A DNA stretch of 64,000 nucleotides, taken from the NCBI GenBank assembly GCA_039621445.1, contig CP154957.1, positions 34,254,843 to 34,318,842 on the forward strand, read 5' to 3'. The DNA comes from Euglena gracilis (Eukaryota; Euglenida; Euglenophyceae; Euglenales). The notes below the pieces were generated by a model. The model saw only the letters and a list, made by a program, of their open reading frames with translations. It did not search any database and was not told where the DNA came from. A program made the position numbers and the translations under genes. Shown one piece after another: positions 22,757 through 32,929 of the stretch (position 1 is its first letter; every line of letters begins with the position of its first letter).

Positions 22757-23395
22757 TGGGTCGGCGGCCCAAAACGGGGCGCCGGCGGGTCGAAAAACGC
22801 TCGTTTTCGGCTCAAAAACAGTTTTTCCGGGTCCGGAGGCCAAAAAAACATTGTTTCGGGCAAAAAAAAATTTTCCATTTTTTTCGACTTCTTTGGCCGA
22901 AAACGGCCAAAAAGTCGAACAGAGGGAAAAGCGTACAAAATGGCCTGAAATGGCCCAAATTGGCCAAAAAAAAACGCCCGTATCTCGGGCTGGGCGGGGA
23001 GTTATGGGGAAACCAAAATCCCAGTAGATAGAGCGTTCCAAGGGCTTCAATTTAGGTCTCGGACATTTCCTTTGATTTTGCATCATTTTTGAGAAATTTG
23101 GAAAACATCGATTTTTTGACCCCTACCCCCCGAAAACGGCTCGAACAGAGGGAAAAGTGTACAAAACGGCCATCTGCGCCGAAAACGGCCGTATCTCGGG
23201 CTAGGCGGCGAGTTGCGGGGAAATCAAAATACTGGTAGATGGGGCGTTCCAAGGGCTTCAAATTAGGTCTCCGGACATTTCCTTTGATTTGGCTTCATTT
23301 TGGACATATTTTGAAAATTGACATTTTTTGGCCGAAATGGCAGAGTCCAAAGGGGGGGGGGCTTATCCAGGGGGGGCTGGCCGATCCGGCCCCGA
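22757..23395 (+). repeat. Two diverged ~225-bp direct repeats
   Basis: GAACAGAGGGAAAAG, TATCTCGGGCT and GGGGAAATCAAAAT, then GCGTTCCAAGGGCTTCAA and GGACATTTCCTTTGATTT, occur in the same order at 22915-23075 and 23140-23300. A similar CTCGGGC-plus-GGGAGTT stretch resumes at 25390, beyond element E. No coding sense seen. Confidence 0.7.
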
Positions 23396-25355
23396 GCGAG
23401 AAATTGGTGATGGACTTTTTGGTGGTCGCTAGCGACTAGTCGCTAGCGACCATGGTCGCTAGCGACCATTTTCTAGCGACTAGTCGCTAGCGACCATTGG
23501 TGATAGGGTCGCTAGCGACTAGTCGCTAGCGACTAGTCGCTAGCGACCACCAATTTTAAGTCCACCCCCCCCCTCTAAAAAAGTTTTTAAGCCCCCCCCC
23601 CCTCCAAAAAAAATTCATTCAAATATGAAGGAAAATGACTCGAAACCCACCCAAATGCCTTCAGAAACCCCCATTCGGGGGTCCATCTGCAAAAAATTTT
23701 GGGTAATATCTTCTTTTTGCGCCAGTTCTGTGAAAGTTGTCTTTGTCCAGGAGATAAGGAGCACGATTCGGCCTTCTTTGCCTTGCACTCACAAGGGGAT
23801 TTTGTCATTGGAGGGCGGGGGGGCGCGGGGAGGGGGGGGCCGCCCCCCCCCCCCCGCTAGACGACCAAGGGCGCCGAAGGCGCCTTAGGACTGTTTTGTT
23901 TACGGTGCGCGTGGCATTAGATGCGCGCCTGGCCCTTGGGTCGGTTACCCCCCGGGGGATTTTGTTATTGGAGGGCGGGGGGGGGGGGGGGGGGGGGGGG
24001 GGTGGGCTCCCCCCCCCCCCGCTAGACGACCAAGGGCGCCGAAGGCGCCTTAGGACTGTTTTGTTTACGGTGCGCGTGGCATTACATGCGCGCCTGGCCC
24101 TTGGGTCGGTTACCCCCCGGAGGGGATTTTGTTATTGGAGGGCGGGGGGGGGGTGAGGGGGGCCGGCGGCCGCCCCCCCCCCCCCCCGCTAGACGACCAA
24201 GGGCGCCGAAGGCGCCTTAGGACTGTTTTGTTTACGGTGCCCGTGACATTACATGCGTGCCTGGCCCTTGGGTCGGTTACCCCCCGGAGGGGATTTTGTT
24301 ATTGGAGGGGGGGGGGGGGTGGGGGGGGGGCGGCAGCCCCCCCCCCGCTAGACGACCAAGGGCGCCGAAGGCGCCTTAGGACTGTTTTGTTTACGGTGCG
24401 CGTGGCATTACATGCGCGCCTGGCCCTTGGGTCGGTTACCCCCCGGAGGGGATTTTGTTATTGGAGGGCGGGGGGGGGGTGCGGGGGGGGGCGGCAGCCC
24501 CCCCCCCGCTAGACGACCAAGGGCGCCGAAGGCGCCTTCGGACTGTTTTGTTTACGGTGCGCGTGGCATTACATGCGCGCCTGGCCCTTGGGGTGGTTAC
24601 CCCTCGGAGGGGGTTTTGTTCTGGGAGGGCGGGGGGGGGGTGCGGGGGGGGGCGGCAGCCCCCCCCCCGCTAGACGACCAAGGGCGCCGAAGGCGCCTTA
24701 GGACTGTTTTGTTTACGGTGCGCGTGGCATTACATGCGCGACTGGCCCTTGGGGCGGTGACCCACCGGGGGGGTTGTGGTTATTGGAGGGCGGGGGGGGG
24801 TGCGGGGGGGGGGCGGCAGCCCCCCCCGCTAGACGACCAAGGGCGCCGAAGGCGCCTTAGGACTGTTTTGTTTACGGTGCGCGCCTGGCTTTTGTTTACA
24901 GTGCGCGTGGGCCGACTAAGTTCGCATATCGGGGTTCCTTCGGGAGCACAATTTGGCCCTCCTACTGCAGCCTTCTCCGGGGGGGGGGGGGTCACCCCCC
25001 CCCCCGCACCCCCACCCGTCCAACTGAACTCCTGGACAAAGACAACTTTCACAGAACTGGCGCAAAAAGAACATATTACCCAATTTTTTTTGCAAATGGA
25101 CCCCCGAATGGGGGTTTCTGAAGGCATTTGGGTGGGTTTCGAGTCGTTTTCCTTCATATTTCAATGAAAAAAATTTGGAGGGGGGGGGGCTTAAAAAAAT
25201 TTTTAGAGGGGGGGGGTGGACTTAAAATTGGTGGTCGGGCCGACTAGTCGGCCCGACCACCAATGGTCGCTAGGCCATCACCAACAGTCGCTAGCGACTA
25301 GTCGCTAGCGACTAGTCGCTAGCGACCACCAAAAAATCCATCACCAATTTCCCGC
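23396..25355 (+). mobile_element. Element E with GTCGCTAGCGAC palindromic termini
   Basis: Inverted termini about 330 bp long start GCG(A/G)GAAATTGGTGATGGA. They contain tandem GTCGCTAGCGAC palindromes joined by TA, then a TTAAG plus C-run region, then the shared inner block with ACCCACCCAAATGCC and CCCATTCGGGGGTC, then GCGCCAGTTCTGTGAAAGTT. The right end repeats all this inverted. The interior (23805-24900) is a satellite. No gene. Architecture matches D and M. Confidence 0.8.
23805..24900 (+). repeat. Seven-copy ~160-bp satellite inside element E
   Basis: Each unit has GCTAGACGACCAAGGGCGCC with GAAGGCGCC (a hairpin), ACTGTTTTGTTTACGGTGCG, GCGCCTGGCCCTTGGGTCGG, GGGATTTTGTTATTGGAGGG and a G run/C run pair. 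Units start near 23855, 24021, 24188, 24346, 24508, 24669 and 24827. The central part is the reverse complement of the satellite in element M. Confidence 0.9.
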
Positions 25356-25572
25356 AATGAGCCGGCCGATCCTACCCAGTTTGGACCCCTTCGCGCGTGA
25401 ATAACTCGGGCCTGGCAGGGAGTTGGGGGTCAAACCCAGGTGATTCGGAAACTAGAAATACAGTTTCTTGTGAATAAAAAAAAAATTCCGGGAACTGGGC
25501 CGGGATCATGGTGATAATCCGTCGGTTCTCCTGGTGGCCCCGACCCGGGGGGGGGGTCGAGGGAGTGGCAAA
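25356..25572. other. Short unassigned stretch between E and D3
   Basis: Resembles the TATCTCGGGCT / GGGAGTT repeat left of E and may be its continuation interrupted by E. No gene. Confidence 0.4.
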
Positions 25573-26762
25573 CGGTAGACTGGGGGGGGGGGTCCTGGGT
25601 GGTCGGCCGACTAGTCGGCCGACCACCCAATTGGTCGGCCGACTAGGCCTGGTCGGCAGCTAGTCGGCGAGACAGGGGGGGGGGGGTCCTGGGTGGTCGG
25701 CCGACTAGTCGGCCGACCACCCACTCTAATGTAGTTACGGGCCAGTTTCGCCGACTTTTAAGCCCCCCCCCCTGAGAAAAAATTTTGTCCAAATCACCCC
25801 AAAACCAGTCAAAACCCACCCAAATGGCTCCAGAACCCCCCAATCGGGGGTGAATATGCAAAAAAAATTGGGGGAAAATGTCCATTTTGGGCCACTTTTG
25901 GCAAAAGAACACCTCTATCCGTTGTATATAAGTCAATATAAGTCAAATTTTGCACAAAAGGACTTAGCCCTCCAAGTATATTGCCAACATAGAAGGGATT
26001 TTGTTATTTGAGGGGGGGGGTGTGGGGGGGGCGGAGCCCCCCCCGCCTATGCCAAAGTGAGCCACAAAAACGACTTAACCCCGGAGTATGTTGCCAACAT
26101 AGAAGGGATTTTGTTATTTGAGGGGGGGGGTGCGGGGGGGGCGGAGCCCCCCCCGCCTATGCCAAAGTGAGCCACAAAAAACGACTTAGCCCCGGAGTAT
26201 GTTGCCAACATAGAAGGGATTTTGTTATTTGAGGGGGGGGGGTGCGGGGGGGGCGGAGCCCCCCCCGCCTATGCCAAAGTGAGCCACAAAAACGACTTAG
26301 CCCCCGAGTATGTTGCCAACATAGAAGGGATTTTGTTATCTGGGCTCGGGTGGGGGTGGAGGGGGGAGTTTTCAGCCTGTCCTGATGCAGAATGCTTGCA
26401 TTTCTAAAGGATTTTCATGTAATCCCTGTTTCGTCATTGGTTTTTTACCCCTCCGGACCCCATCAAGGGCCCACCGACCCCCCACCGACCAAAAATTTCC
26501 ATCTGAGGGTGTTCCTGTTGGTGTAAGGCACTTATTTGGCCCCATCCGGACCATTTCCGGGTGGTTTGGACCCGCCACAGACCATTTTTATGCCCACCGA
26601 CTAGCCACCGACTAGTTTGCATACAATTTTCTTCATAAAAAGTCGGCGAGACTGGCCCGTAACTACATTAGAGTGGGTGGTCGGCCGACTAGTCCGCCGA
26701 CCACCCAGGACCCCCCCCCCCGTCTCACCCCCCAGGTGCCGACCAGGCCTTGTCGGCCGACC
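25573..26762 (+). mobile_element. D element, copy D3, right end truncated
   Basis: Begins CGGTAGACTGG with GTCGGCCGAC palindromes, has the GGCTCCAGAACCCCCCAATC block at 25830, a satellite at 25975-26340, the ATGCAGAATGCTTGCATTTC block at 26385 and the start of the right palindrome array at 26670-26760. The final CCAGTCTACCG is missing: a 300-bp C-rich tract takes its place. Confidence 0.75.
25975..26340 (+). repeat. ~110-bp satellite inside D3
   Basis: Three full units and a partial one, each with GCCTATGCCAAAGTGAGCC, ACGACTTA(A/G)CCCC, TATGTTGCCAACATAGAAGG and GATTTTGTTATTTGAGG. D1 has about one and a half units and D2 about two, so copy number varies between elements. Confidence 0.9.
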
Positions 26763-26850
26763 AACCCCCGCCCCCCCACCGCACCACCCCCACCCCCCCC
26801 CTCCCCACCGACCCCACACACCCCCCCCCCTCCCCCCCACCACCCCCCAA

Positions 26851-26881
<31 letters not shown>

Positions 26882-27013
26882 CCCCCCCCCTCCCCCCCCC
26901 CCCAACCCCCCCCCCCCCCCCCGCCCCCCTCACCCACACCACCCCCCCCCCCCCCAACCCCCCCCCCACCCCCCCCACCCGCCTGTTTTTTTTGTTAAAA
27001 ACAAAAACCCCCC

Positions 27014-27046
<33 letters not shown>

Positions 27047-27075
27047 ACCCCCCCAGGGGGGGGGGGGGGGGGTCA
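26763..27075 (+). repeat. C-tract low-complexity region
   Basis: Nearly pure C with isolated A, T and G, ending in a G run. The Pro-rich or Gly-rich open frames over it are artefacts. It is a likely site of assembly or sequencing error. Confidence 0.9.
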
Positions 27076-28530
27076 CGTTAACTTGGTACCCTAACGTTGC
27101 ACGCAGCCCGAGATACGCTCGCGATCGTCGGATCGGCCAGAATCTGAGTCGAAATTTGTGCTAATTTTCAGTGATTTTTGGTTTAAACCGGCGTTTGAGA
27201 CGCCGGGTTCAGGACAGAACCGGCGTCCCCCCCACGGGTTTTCCGGACGCCGGTTCTGTCCTAAAACCCGGCGTTAGGAACGCCGGTTTTGTCCAAAACC
27301 CGGCGTCCGATTTTCATTCCTAAAAATGTCACCAAAAGTGCCCAAAAGTGGCCCCAAGCCCTGGTATGACTGTTTTAACCATGTAGGACAATGATTTTTG
27401 CCATTTGGGGACCACTGGGATGTCCAAATTTGGTGAAAATTGGCCCAGATTTCGATATAGAGTACCATGCGGCGTGGAAAGATCTGATGAGCACCGCTGG
27501 TCGTCTGTTGAAAAGAGCTTTCGATCGAGGGGTAACTTGGTACCCTAACGTTGCACGCAGCCAGAGATACGCTCGCGATCGTCGGATCGGCCAGAATCTG
27601 AATCGAAATTTGCGGTGAGTTTTGGGGATTTTTGGTTTAAGATACTTAATAAACCTTACAGAAACGTTTTTTCTCTTCGAATCAACCACCTGAGGGGTCC
27701 TGGGGGCACCAGAGTTGTGAAATTAGGATTTCCCAGTGACAGAAAATAAGAGCTCCAGGCGGCGTCGCTGAATTTGGTGGTGATCACCAGTCGTCTGATG
27801 AAAAGAGCTTTCGATTGAGGGGTGAGTTTGTACCAGGACGATCGACACAGCCAGAAATACCCCCGCGATCGCCGGAATTTGGTGAAATGCAAAGTGGCGT
27901 GACATTGCAGATCAGTGGTCGGAGATTGGTCCTGGGAGTGTCCTTTGACCGAAGGGTGGGGACGCCGGTTCTGTCCTGAACCCGGCGTCTCTAAAACGCC
28001 GCTTTAAACAAGGGGTGGCGGACGCCGGTTCTGTCCAAAACCCGGCGTTCTGGACGCCGGTTCCGTCCTTCGGACGGAACCGGCGTCCGGAACGCCGGGT
28101 TTTGGACAGAACCGGCGTCCGCCACCCCTTTTTTTGTAGTAAAGTTGCTGAATAAACCTTACAGAAACGTTTTTTCTCTCGAATCAACCACCTTAGGGGT
28201 CCTGGGGGGCACCAGAGTTGTGAAATTAGGATTTCCCAGCGACAGAAAATAAGAGATCCAGGCGGCGTGGCTGAATTTGGTGGTGATCGCCAGTCGTCTG
28301 ATGATAAGAGCTTTCGATTGAGGGGTGAGTTTGTCCCTCGACTATTGACACAGCCAGAAATACCCTCGCGATCGCCGGAATTTGGTGAAATGCAAAGTGG
28401 CGTGACATTGCAGATTAGTGGTTGGAAATTGGTCCTGGGAGTGTCCTTTGACCGAAGGGTGGGGACGCCGGTTCTGTCCTGAACCCGGCGTCTCTAAAAC
28501 GCCGCTTTAAAGGGGTGGCGGACGCCGGTT
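27076..28530 (+). mobile_element. Foldback element A, tandem/nested copies
   Basis: A partial copy (27076-27180) is followed by a full one (27182-28143) and another partial one (28150-28530). The full copy opens with AAACCGGCGTTTGAGACGCC and closes with CGCCACCCCTTTTTTTGTAG. Both ends carry palindromes built from GGACGCCGGTTCTGTCC and AACCCGGCGT. Inside are two related modules around CTG(T/A)TGAAAAGAGCTTTCGAT. Other copies: 32930-34032 inverted and 59403-60286. Short open frames recur in each copy but lie on both strands; I do not call them genes. Confidence 0.75.
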
Positions 28531-28686
28531 CTGTCCGGGGACACTTTGGGGGGGGGGTGAATTTTTGGGCTTTGGCGCCTTCGGCGCCAAGAGAAAATGG
28601 CCAATTTGAGGGGGGGGGGAACAAATTTTCCAAAACGGCCATTGTGAGGGAGGGCACACTTTGGGGGGGGGGGTGAATTTTTGGGC
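28531..28686 (+). repeat. N repeat (GGCGCCTTCGGCGCC, AAAATGGCCA)
   Basis: Contains TTGGCGCCTTCGGCGCCAAG, AGAAAATGGCCA, ACAAATTTTCCAAAACGGCC and ACACTTTGGGGGG. Further units lie at 30081-30340, right of element M, and inverted at 39480-39670. Confidence 0.75.
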
Positions 28687-29107
28687 TCCGTGCGGAAAAT
28701 CGCGGGTGACCAAATTGTGGGTCGGGCCGACCTGGTCGGCCCGACCTGTGGTCGGCCCGACCTGTGTGGGTGGCTTACCGACCTGTGTGGGTCGGGCCGA
28801 CCAGGTCGGGCCGACCCACAATATTCCGCACTACCCCCCCCCCCTTTTTGGAAATTTAAGGCCCCCCCCTGAAAAAAACTTATGTCCAAATCACCCCAAA
28901 ACCAGTCAAAACCCACTGAAATGGCTCCAGAACCCCCCAATCGGGGGTGAATATGCCAAAACTTGGGGGCAAAATGCCCATTTTTGGCCACTTTTGGGAA
29001 AAGCATGGGGGGTGCTCCCCGGGCAGTCAATTAGGGGGGGGGGGTTGAAACATTTTTTCAAAGGGGGGGCGTTTGGTCAATTAGGGGGGGGGTTCAATTA
29101 GGGGGGG

Positions 29108-29645
29108 TAACAAAATCCCTTTGCTGCCGGACCGTTTTGTGAGCATGCGCAATCAGACACCCATTGTCGGAGGGCGCCTTCGGCGCCCTTGGTCGTCTAG
29201 CGGGGGGGGCTGCCGCCCCCCCCGCACCCCTCCCCGCCCCCCAATAACAAAATCCCTTTGCTGCCGGACCGTTTTGTGTGCATGCGCAATCAGACACCCA
29301 TTGTCGGAGGGCGCCTTCGGCGCCCTTGGTCGTCTAGCGGGGGGGGGGGGGCTGCCACCCCCCCCCGCCCCCCCCCGCCCCCCAATAACAAAATCCCTTT
29401 GCTGCCGGACCGTTTTGTGTGCATGCGCAATCAGACACCCATTGTCGGAGGGCGCCTTCGGCGCCCTTGGTCGTCTAGCGGGGGGGGGGGTGCCGCCCCC
29501 CCCCCCCCCCCCACCACCCCCCCCCGCCCCCAATAACAAAATCCCTTTGCTGCCGGACCGTTTTGTGAGCATGCGCAATCAGACACCCATTGTCGGAGGG
29601 CGCCTTCGGCGCCCTTGGTCGTCTAGCGGGGGGGGGGGGGACCGT
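29108..29645 (+). repeat. Four-copy ~140-bp satellite inside element M
   Basis: Units contain ATAACAAAATCCCTTTGCTG, CCGGACCGTTTTGTG(A/T)GCAT, GCGCAATCAGACACCCATTG and GGGCGCCTTCGGCGCCCTTG then GTCGTCTAGCGGGG. Starts are near 29122, 29259, 29399 and 29549. The GGCGCC hairpin and GTCGTCTAGC part is the reverse complement of the satellite in E. Confidence 0.9.
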
Positions 29646-29664
29646 TCTGTGAGCATCCGCAATC

Positions 29665-29785
29665 AATCTTAAACGTAACCTGAACCCTAACCCCAACCCT
29701 AACCCGAAACCCTGACCCTGACCCTATACCAAACCCTAATCCGAACCCTGACCCAAACCCTAACCCCAACCCTGACCCTGACCCA
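29665..29785 (+). repeat. Degenerate telomere-like (CCCTAA) repeats
   Basis: Repeated AACCCTAACCC and AACCCTGACCC variants. Too irregular and too internal to be a working telomere. A second stretch lies at 39320-39460. Confidence 0.75.
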
Positions 29786-30080
29786 GTTTGTAGGTATGTG
29801 CAAAGACAATGTTTTTCCCAAAAGTGGCTCAAAATGGGCATTTTCCCCCCAAGTTTTTGCATATTCACCCCCGATTGGGGGGTTTTGGAGCCATTTAAGT
29901 GGGTTTTGACTGGTTTTGGGGTGATTTGGACATAAATTTTTTTCAGGGGGGGGGGGGGCTTAAATTTCAAAAAGGGGGGGGGGTAGTGCGGATAATTGCG
30001 TTTCCTACCGACCAGGTCGGCCCGACCCACACAGGTCGGGCCGACCCGCAATTTGGTCACCCGCGATTTTCCGACCGGGG

Positions 30081-30340
30081 CCGAATTTTTGGGCTTTGGC
30101 GCCTTTGGCGCCAAGAGAAAATGGCCACTTTGAGGGGGGGGAAACAAATTTGCCAAAACGGCCATTGTGAGGGAGGGGACACTTGGGGGGGGGGTCAATT
30201 TTTGGGCTTTGGCGCCTTCGGCCAAGAGAAAATGGCCACTTTGAGGGGGGGGAACAAATTTGCCAAAAAAATTTGGCCACTCTGAGGGGGGGGGGGCACT
30301 TTGAGGGGGGGGGGGGGAGGGTGTTTTTTTCTGTCCCAAG
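30081..30340 (+). repeat. N repeats right of element M
   Basis: Two or three further units with GGCTTTGGCGCCTTTGGCGC, AGAAAATGGCCACTTTGAGG and ACAAATTTGCCAAAACGGCC. Confidence 0.75.
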
Positions 30341-30800
30341 TGGCCCAGAGGGTGGTTCCCCAAAAATATCACCATACAAGGTTAGGTAACATCTTGGGGC
30401 TCATCAACTTTTTGGAGCCTACCAAAGAACTCCTCGGTCGGGTGCAGGGCCCAGAGGATTTTCATCAACGTCACAAAATGTAGCAGGCAAAATGGGGTTT
30501 GCAAAAGAACGGAGACGATGTACCTCTCGTAAATCTTGTGTCATCTTTCACATATGTTCCCCATGTTTAACGATAATGTTACCACTATTTCGAAAGGATT
30601 CTAGTTCGGAAGACCACAGACGGCGGCCAAAATCTGCCAGGCGGCCACATATTCTTATTCCGAGGTTTCCGGCCGTCCCAGATCTGTGCAGCGGATCCTA
30701 ATTCAGCTTCGCTTTGTCCAAAAAATCTGTCGTCAGTCTGCCGTCCGTCGTCGAGTTTGAGAAACACAGACTTTGACCATGTTGATTTATAAACACAGCC
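30341..30800. other. Unassigned sequence
   Basis: No motif or repeat seen; composition is ordinary. Confidence 0.4.
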
Positions 30801-30803
30801 TTT

Positions 30804-30940
30804 ATATCAAGAACTGTGTTGCTAACCCAGCCTCTGTCCTGAGGCCTGGGTTGCTAACCCAGCCTCCGTCCGAAGGACGGAGGCTGGGTTAGCAACACAG
30901 TTCTTTGAGGCCGTGTTACAACAGCACAGGCTGTGTTAGT
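30804..30940. repeat. Foldback repeat (GTTGCTAACCCAGCCTC)
   Basis: GTTGCTAACCCAGCCTC(C/T)GTCC occurs twice and then inverted as GGACGGAGGCTGGGTTAGCA; the stem is closed by a CGAA-type loop. It lies just before the third Crypton-like fragment. Confidence 0.85.
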
Positions 30941-30992
30941 TAACAGCGGCTATCCCACACTCCACCCTTGCACCTGTTGCAGCCAAACACAA

Positions 30993-31650
30993 AATGATGC
31001 CGGCACAATTTGAATGTCGCTGAAGCAGCCCTGGGACCATTGCCGCCCATGGACGCATTTTTAGCCGCTAACAGGCCCAAAATCCAGCACGTCCACCCCC
31101 GGCAGTCACCGTGTTGTTCGGCGACACGTTTGCCGAACAACCGGGACTCCCAACAGGAACTGAAAAGAACCAAAAACGTTCCTTCCATGCGGCGATGGAT
31201 TTTGCCAAAGTTTCGGCCCATCAAAATTGCGTTTTGTCGAATTTGGATGATGAAATGACCGCCTTTGCGAAATGGACTTTGTCAGTGGGCTGCCTTTTTG
31301 ATGATGCCCCTCAAAGAGATGTTGCCTTGGCGCAACGAAAAGATCTGTGTGGCGCTGCTGGTGTTCCTGTTCGAGATTGGAGTCCCCCAACACCGAAGAC
31401 CAACGTGAATGCGTTGGCCCTCATGTACAAGTAAACAGGTCCGGTGTCTGTCTCGTCCCGAGTGCACAAATTCAGTTTCCAAACTTTTGTCGGTTTTTCA
31501 ACGCAGCCTATGCCCGTGCTCGGACAACTTCGGCCACCAAAGAGATAGTCGCAGTGATGACGGACGAAGAAATGGTCACATTGCATGACAAAACAAATTT
31601 TCAGTCAATGCCACCTCGTTTTGGGAGTTGGGCATGTGTGCGTTGTTCTG
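30993..31650 (+). pseudogene. Crypton-like recombinase fragment, copy 3
   Basis: The coding trace begins at the ATGATGCCGGCACAA near 30993 and continues NVAEAALGPLP, LFGDTFAEQP, AAMDFAKVSA, DDEMTAFAKWTLSVGCLFDD, KTNVNALALMY, QFPNFCRFFNAAYARARTTS and MTDEEMVTLHD. Each block has its partner in copy 1 at equal spacing; between the ALALMY and QFPNF blocks spacing is identical to copy 1. Single-base frameshifts near 31015, 31100 and 31430 break it. After CVRC (about 31650) the sequence turns into poly-C/G repeats. Only the N-terminal domain and the start of the core domain survive. Confidence 0.55.
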
Positions 31651-31667
31651 GTAAGGCTGCTCGATTA

Positions 31668-31849
31668 CCACCCCCCCCCCCCCATATTGTCCCAACCACC
31701 TTCCCACTGGGACCCCAAATGGACAATATGGGGGGGGGACAATATGGGGGTACCAAAGGAAATTTCATTGGCCGAGCCAAAAAAACCCCCCGTCGGCCGG
31801 GCCGAGGGACAATATGGGGGGGGGGGGGACAATATGGGGGGGGGGGGGT
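31668..31849. repeat. GGACAATATGGGGGG repeats
   Basis: Five copies of GGACAATATGGGGG, one inverted at the left (CCCCCATATTGTCC). A similar motif with TTGTAC is found inside D2. Confidence 0.85.
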
Positions 31850-31952
31850 GTTAATCGAAAAATTTTCCTTAGTCGATTAATTTCGATTAACTGGGGTTCA
31901 GCAGGCAGTTTTCGATTAATCGAAGTTAAACTCACTCTTTTGTGTCCCACAG

Positions 31953-32710
31953 CTTTCTTCAAGACTTCTTGGGTTTGGAAACACTTTCAAAAAGATGGAG
32001 ACAAGGTGATTTGCAAGGAATGCCCTGATGAGAAACAAGGAACAGAGGGAACTTTGAAATGGCACAATAGCACAACTGCCTTGGCCAATCATTTGAAGGT
32101 CAAGCATGGAATGCAGCAATTTGGACCAGAAGCTGGTGCGGTTATTCTGTGTTGATTGTTTGTTTAAACCCAATGTGCAGGGCAACGGTCAATCACAGCA
32201 ATGGTTGCCAAGCGAAATATGGCAATAGAGGCAAAGGTTGACCTCTCACCAAAAGAGTACATATGTGCCATATGGGCACGAAAAGCTTTGAGCTACGACT
32301 TCATTGATGATCCCATGTTTCGCTCACAATTTGGTTCTTGTATACCCTCAGGTTTCAAACGCACAGAACTCAGGTGGCTCTTCTTCGTTATTCCCTTGGT
32401 TTGCCCCCTTTTTCCTAGCATCGAAATGAAGGCATTCGCCAAGAGAATTGAAGAAAAAATTTGGAAGAAAGTTGGGAAAACCTACGCTACATTGGCAATT
32501 GATGGTTGGACAAATGCTCGGCACAGCTTCCAAAGCCCAAGGATTACTGGACATCAATTGCTCTATATGTGCCTTTGTTAGCCAAAATGGTGCTGGTTGT
32601 TTTATCAGTTTGTCCTTCTGAGGCATGTTGTGAAATGGCCTTTTCTAACCAATCACTTCTGCATTCTGAACTGCGCAATAGTCTAGATGGTGGACACAGG
32701 CTTCTTTTTA
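31953..32710 (+). pseudogene. hAT transposase, internally deleted
   Basis: Exon 1 starts after the acceptor TGTGTCCCACAG and encodes a BED zinc finger: SWVWKHF, then CKEC and HLKVKH (C2H2-type spacing). Introns at 32136-32180 and 32374-32418 are both 45 nt, GT-AG, and removing them keeps the frame. Exon 2 has EYICAIWARKALSYDFIDD, matching the hAT N-terminal region. Exon 3 has EEKIWKKVGKTYATLAIDGW then TN, the hAT region around the first catalytic aspartate. Right after this the sequence jumps, with a frame change near 32527, to YWTSIALYVPLLAKM and MAFSNQSLLHSELRNSL, the C-terminal dimerisation domain. The middle of the catalytic domain is deleted, so the copy cannot be active. It would bind element ends through the BED finger. 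Confidence 0.85.
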
Positions 32711-32929
32711 AGACCCCCGGGGGGGAGGGGGGGGGTCCCCCCCACCCACCCAGGGTGGCGCGGGACCCCCCCAAAATCGGGCCCGCTAAAGGCAATTTTC
32801 AAAAAATTTCGGCGCTTCACGCCGAAAAGTTATACCCAGCGCCTCCGGCGGGGGGGGGGGGGGGGTCCGGCCCGGACCCACCCACCCACCCTCCCCCCCG
32901 GGGGGGGGGGGGGGGGGTCAGGTGACTTT
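32705..32929 (+). repeat. O repeat, copy 1
   Basis: Starts CTTCTTTTTAAGACC, with C/G runs, TTTTCAAAAAATTTCGGCGC, a GCGCTTCACGCC hairpin and GCGCCTCCGGCG. A related copy is at 50575-50705. Confidence 0.7.

Larger units (their letters stand above)
28687..30080 (+). mobile_element. Element M with GTCGGGCCGAC palindromic termini
   Basis: Inverted ends share CGGAAAATCGCGGGTGACCA and then arrays of GTCGGGCCGACC / GGTCGGCCCGACC. Next come a poly-C/TTAAG zone and the shared block GGCTCCAGAACCCCCCAATC (28925 and, inverted, 29875). The middle is a four-copy satellite plus telomere-like text. It sits within N repeats, whose GAATTTTTGGGCT abuts both sides. No gene. Confidence 0.75.

Noticed and set aside
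23805-24900. CRISPR array
   Set aside because: The units are ~160-bp near-identical satellites without unique spacers, in a eukaryotic transposon.
24412-25167. 251-codon open frame on the plus strand
   Set aside because: It runs through the element-E satellite and G/C runs; no gene-like content.
26601-27164. Pro-rich and Gly-rich proteins over the C tract
   Set aside because: Pure low-complexity sequence.
27391-27618. 75-codon open frame repeated in every A element
   Set aside because: It recurs because the DNA repeat is conserved; equally long frames lie on the opposite strand and there is no start context or motif.
29623-30375. 250-codon open frame on the minus strand
   Set aside because: Covers M and N repeats and telomere-like text; low-complexity translation.
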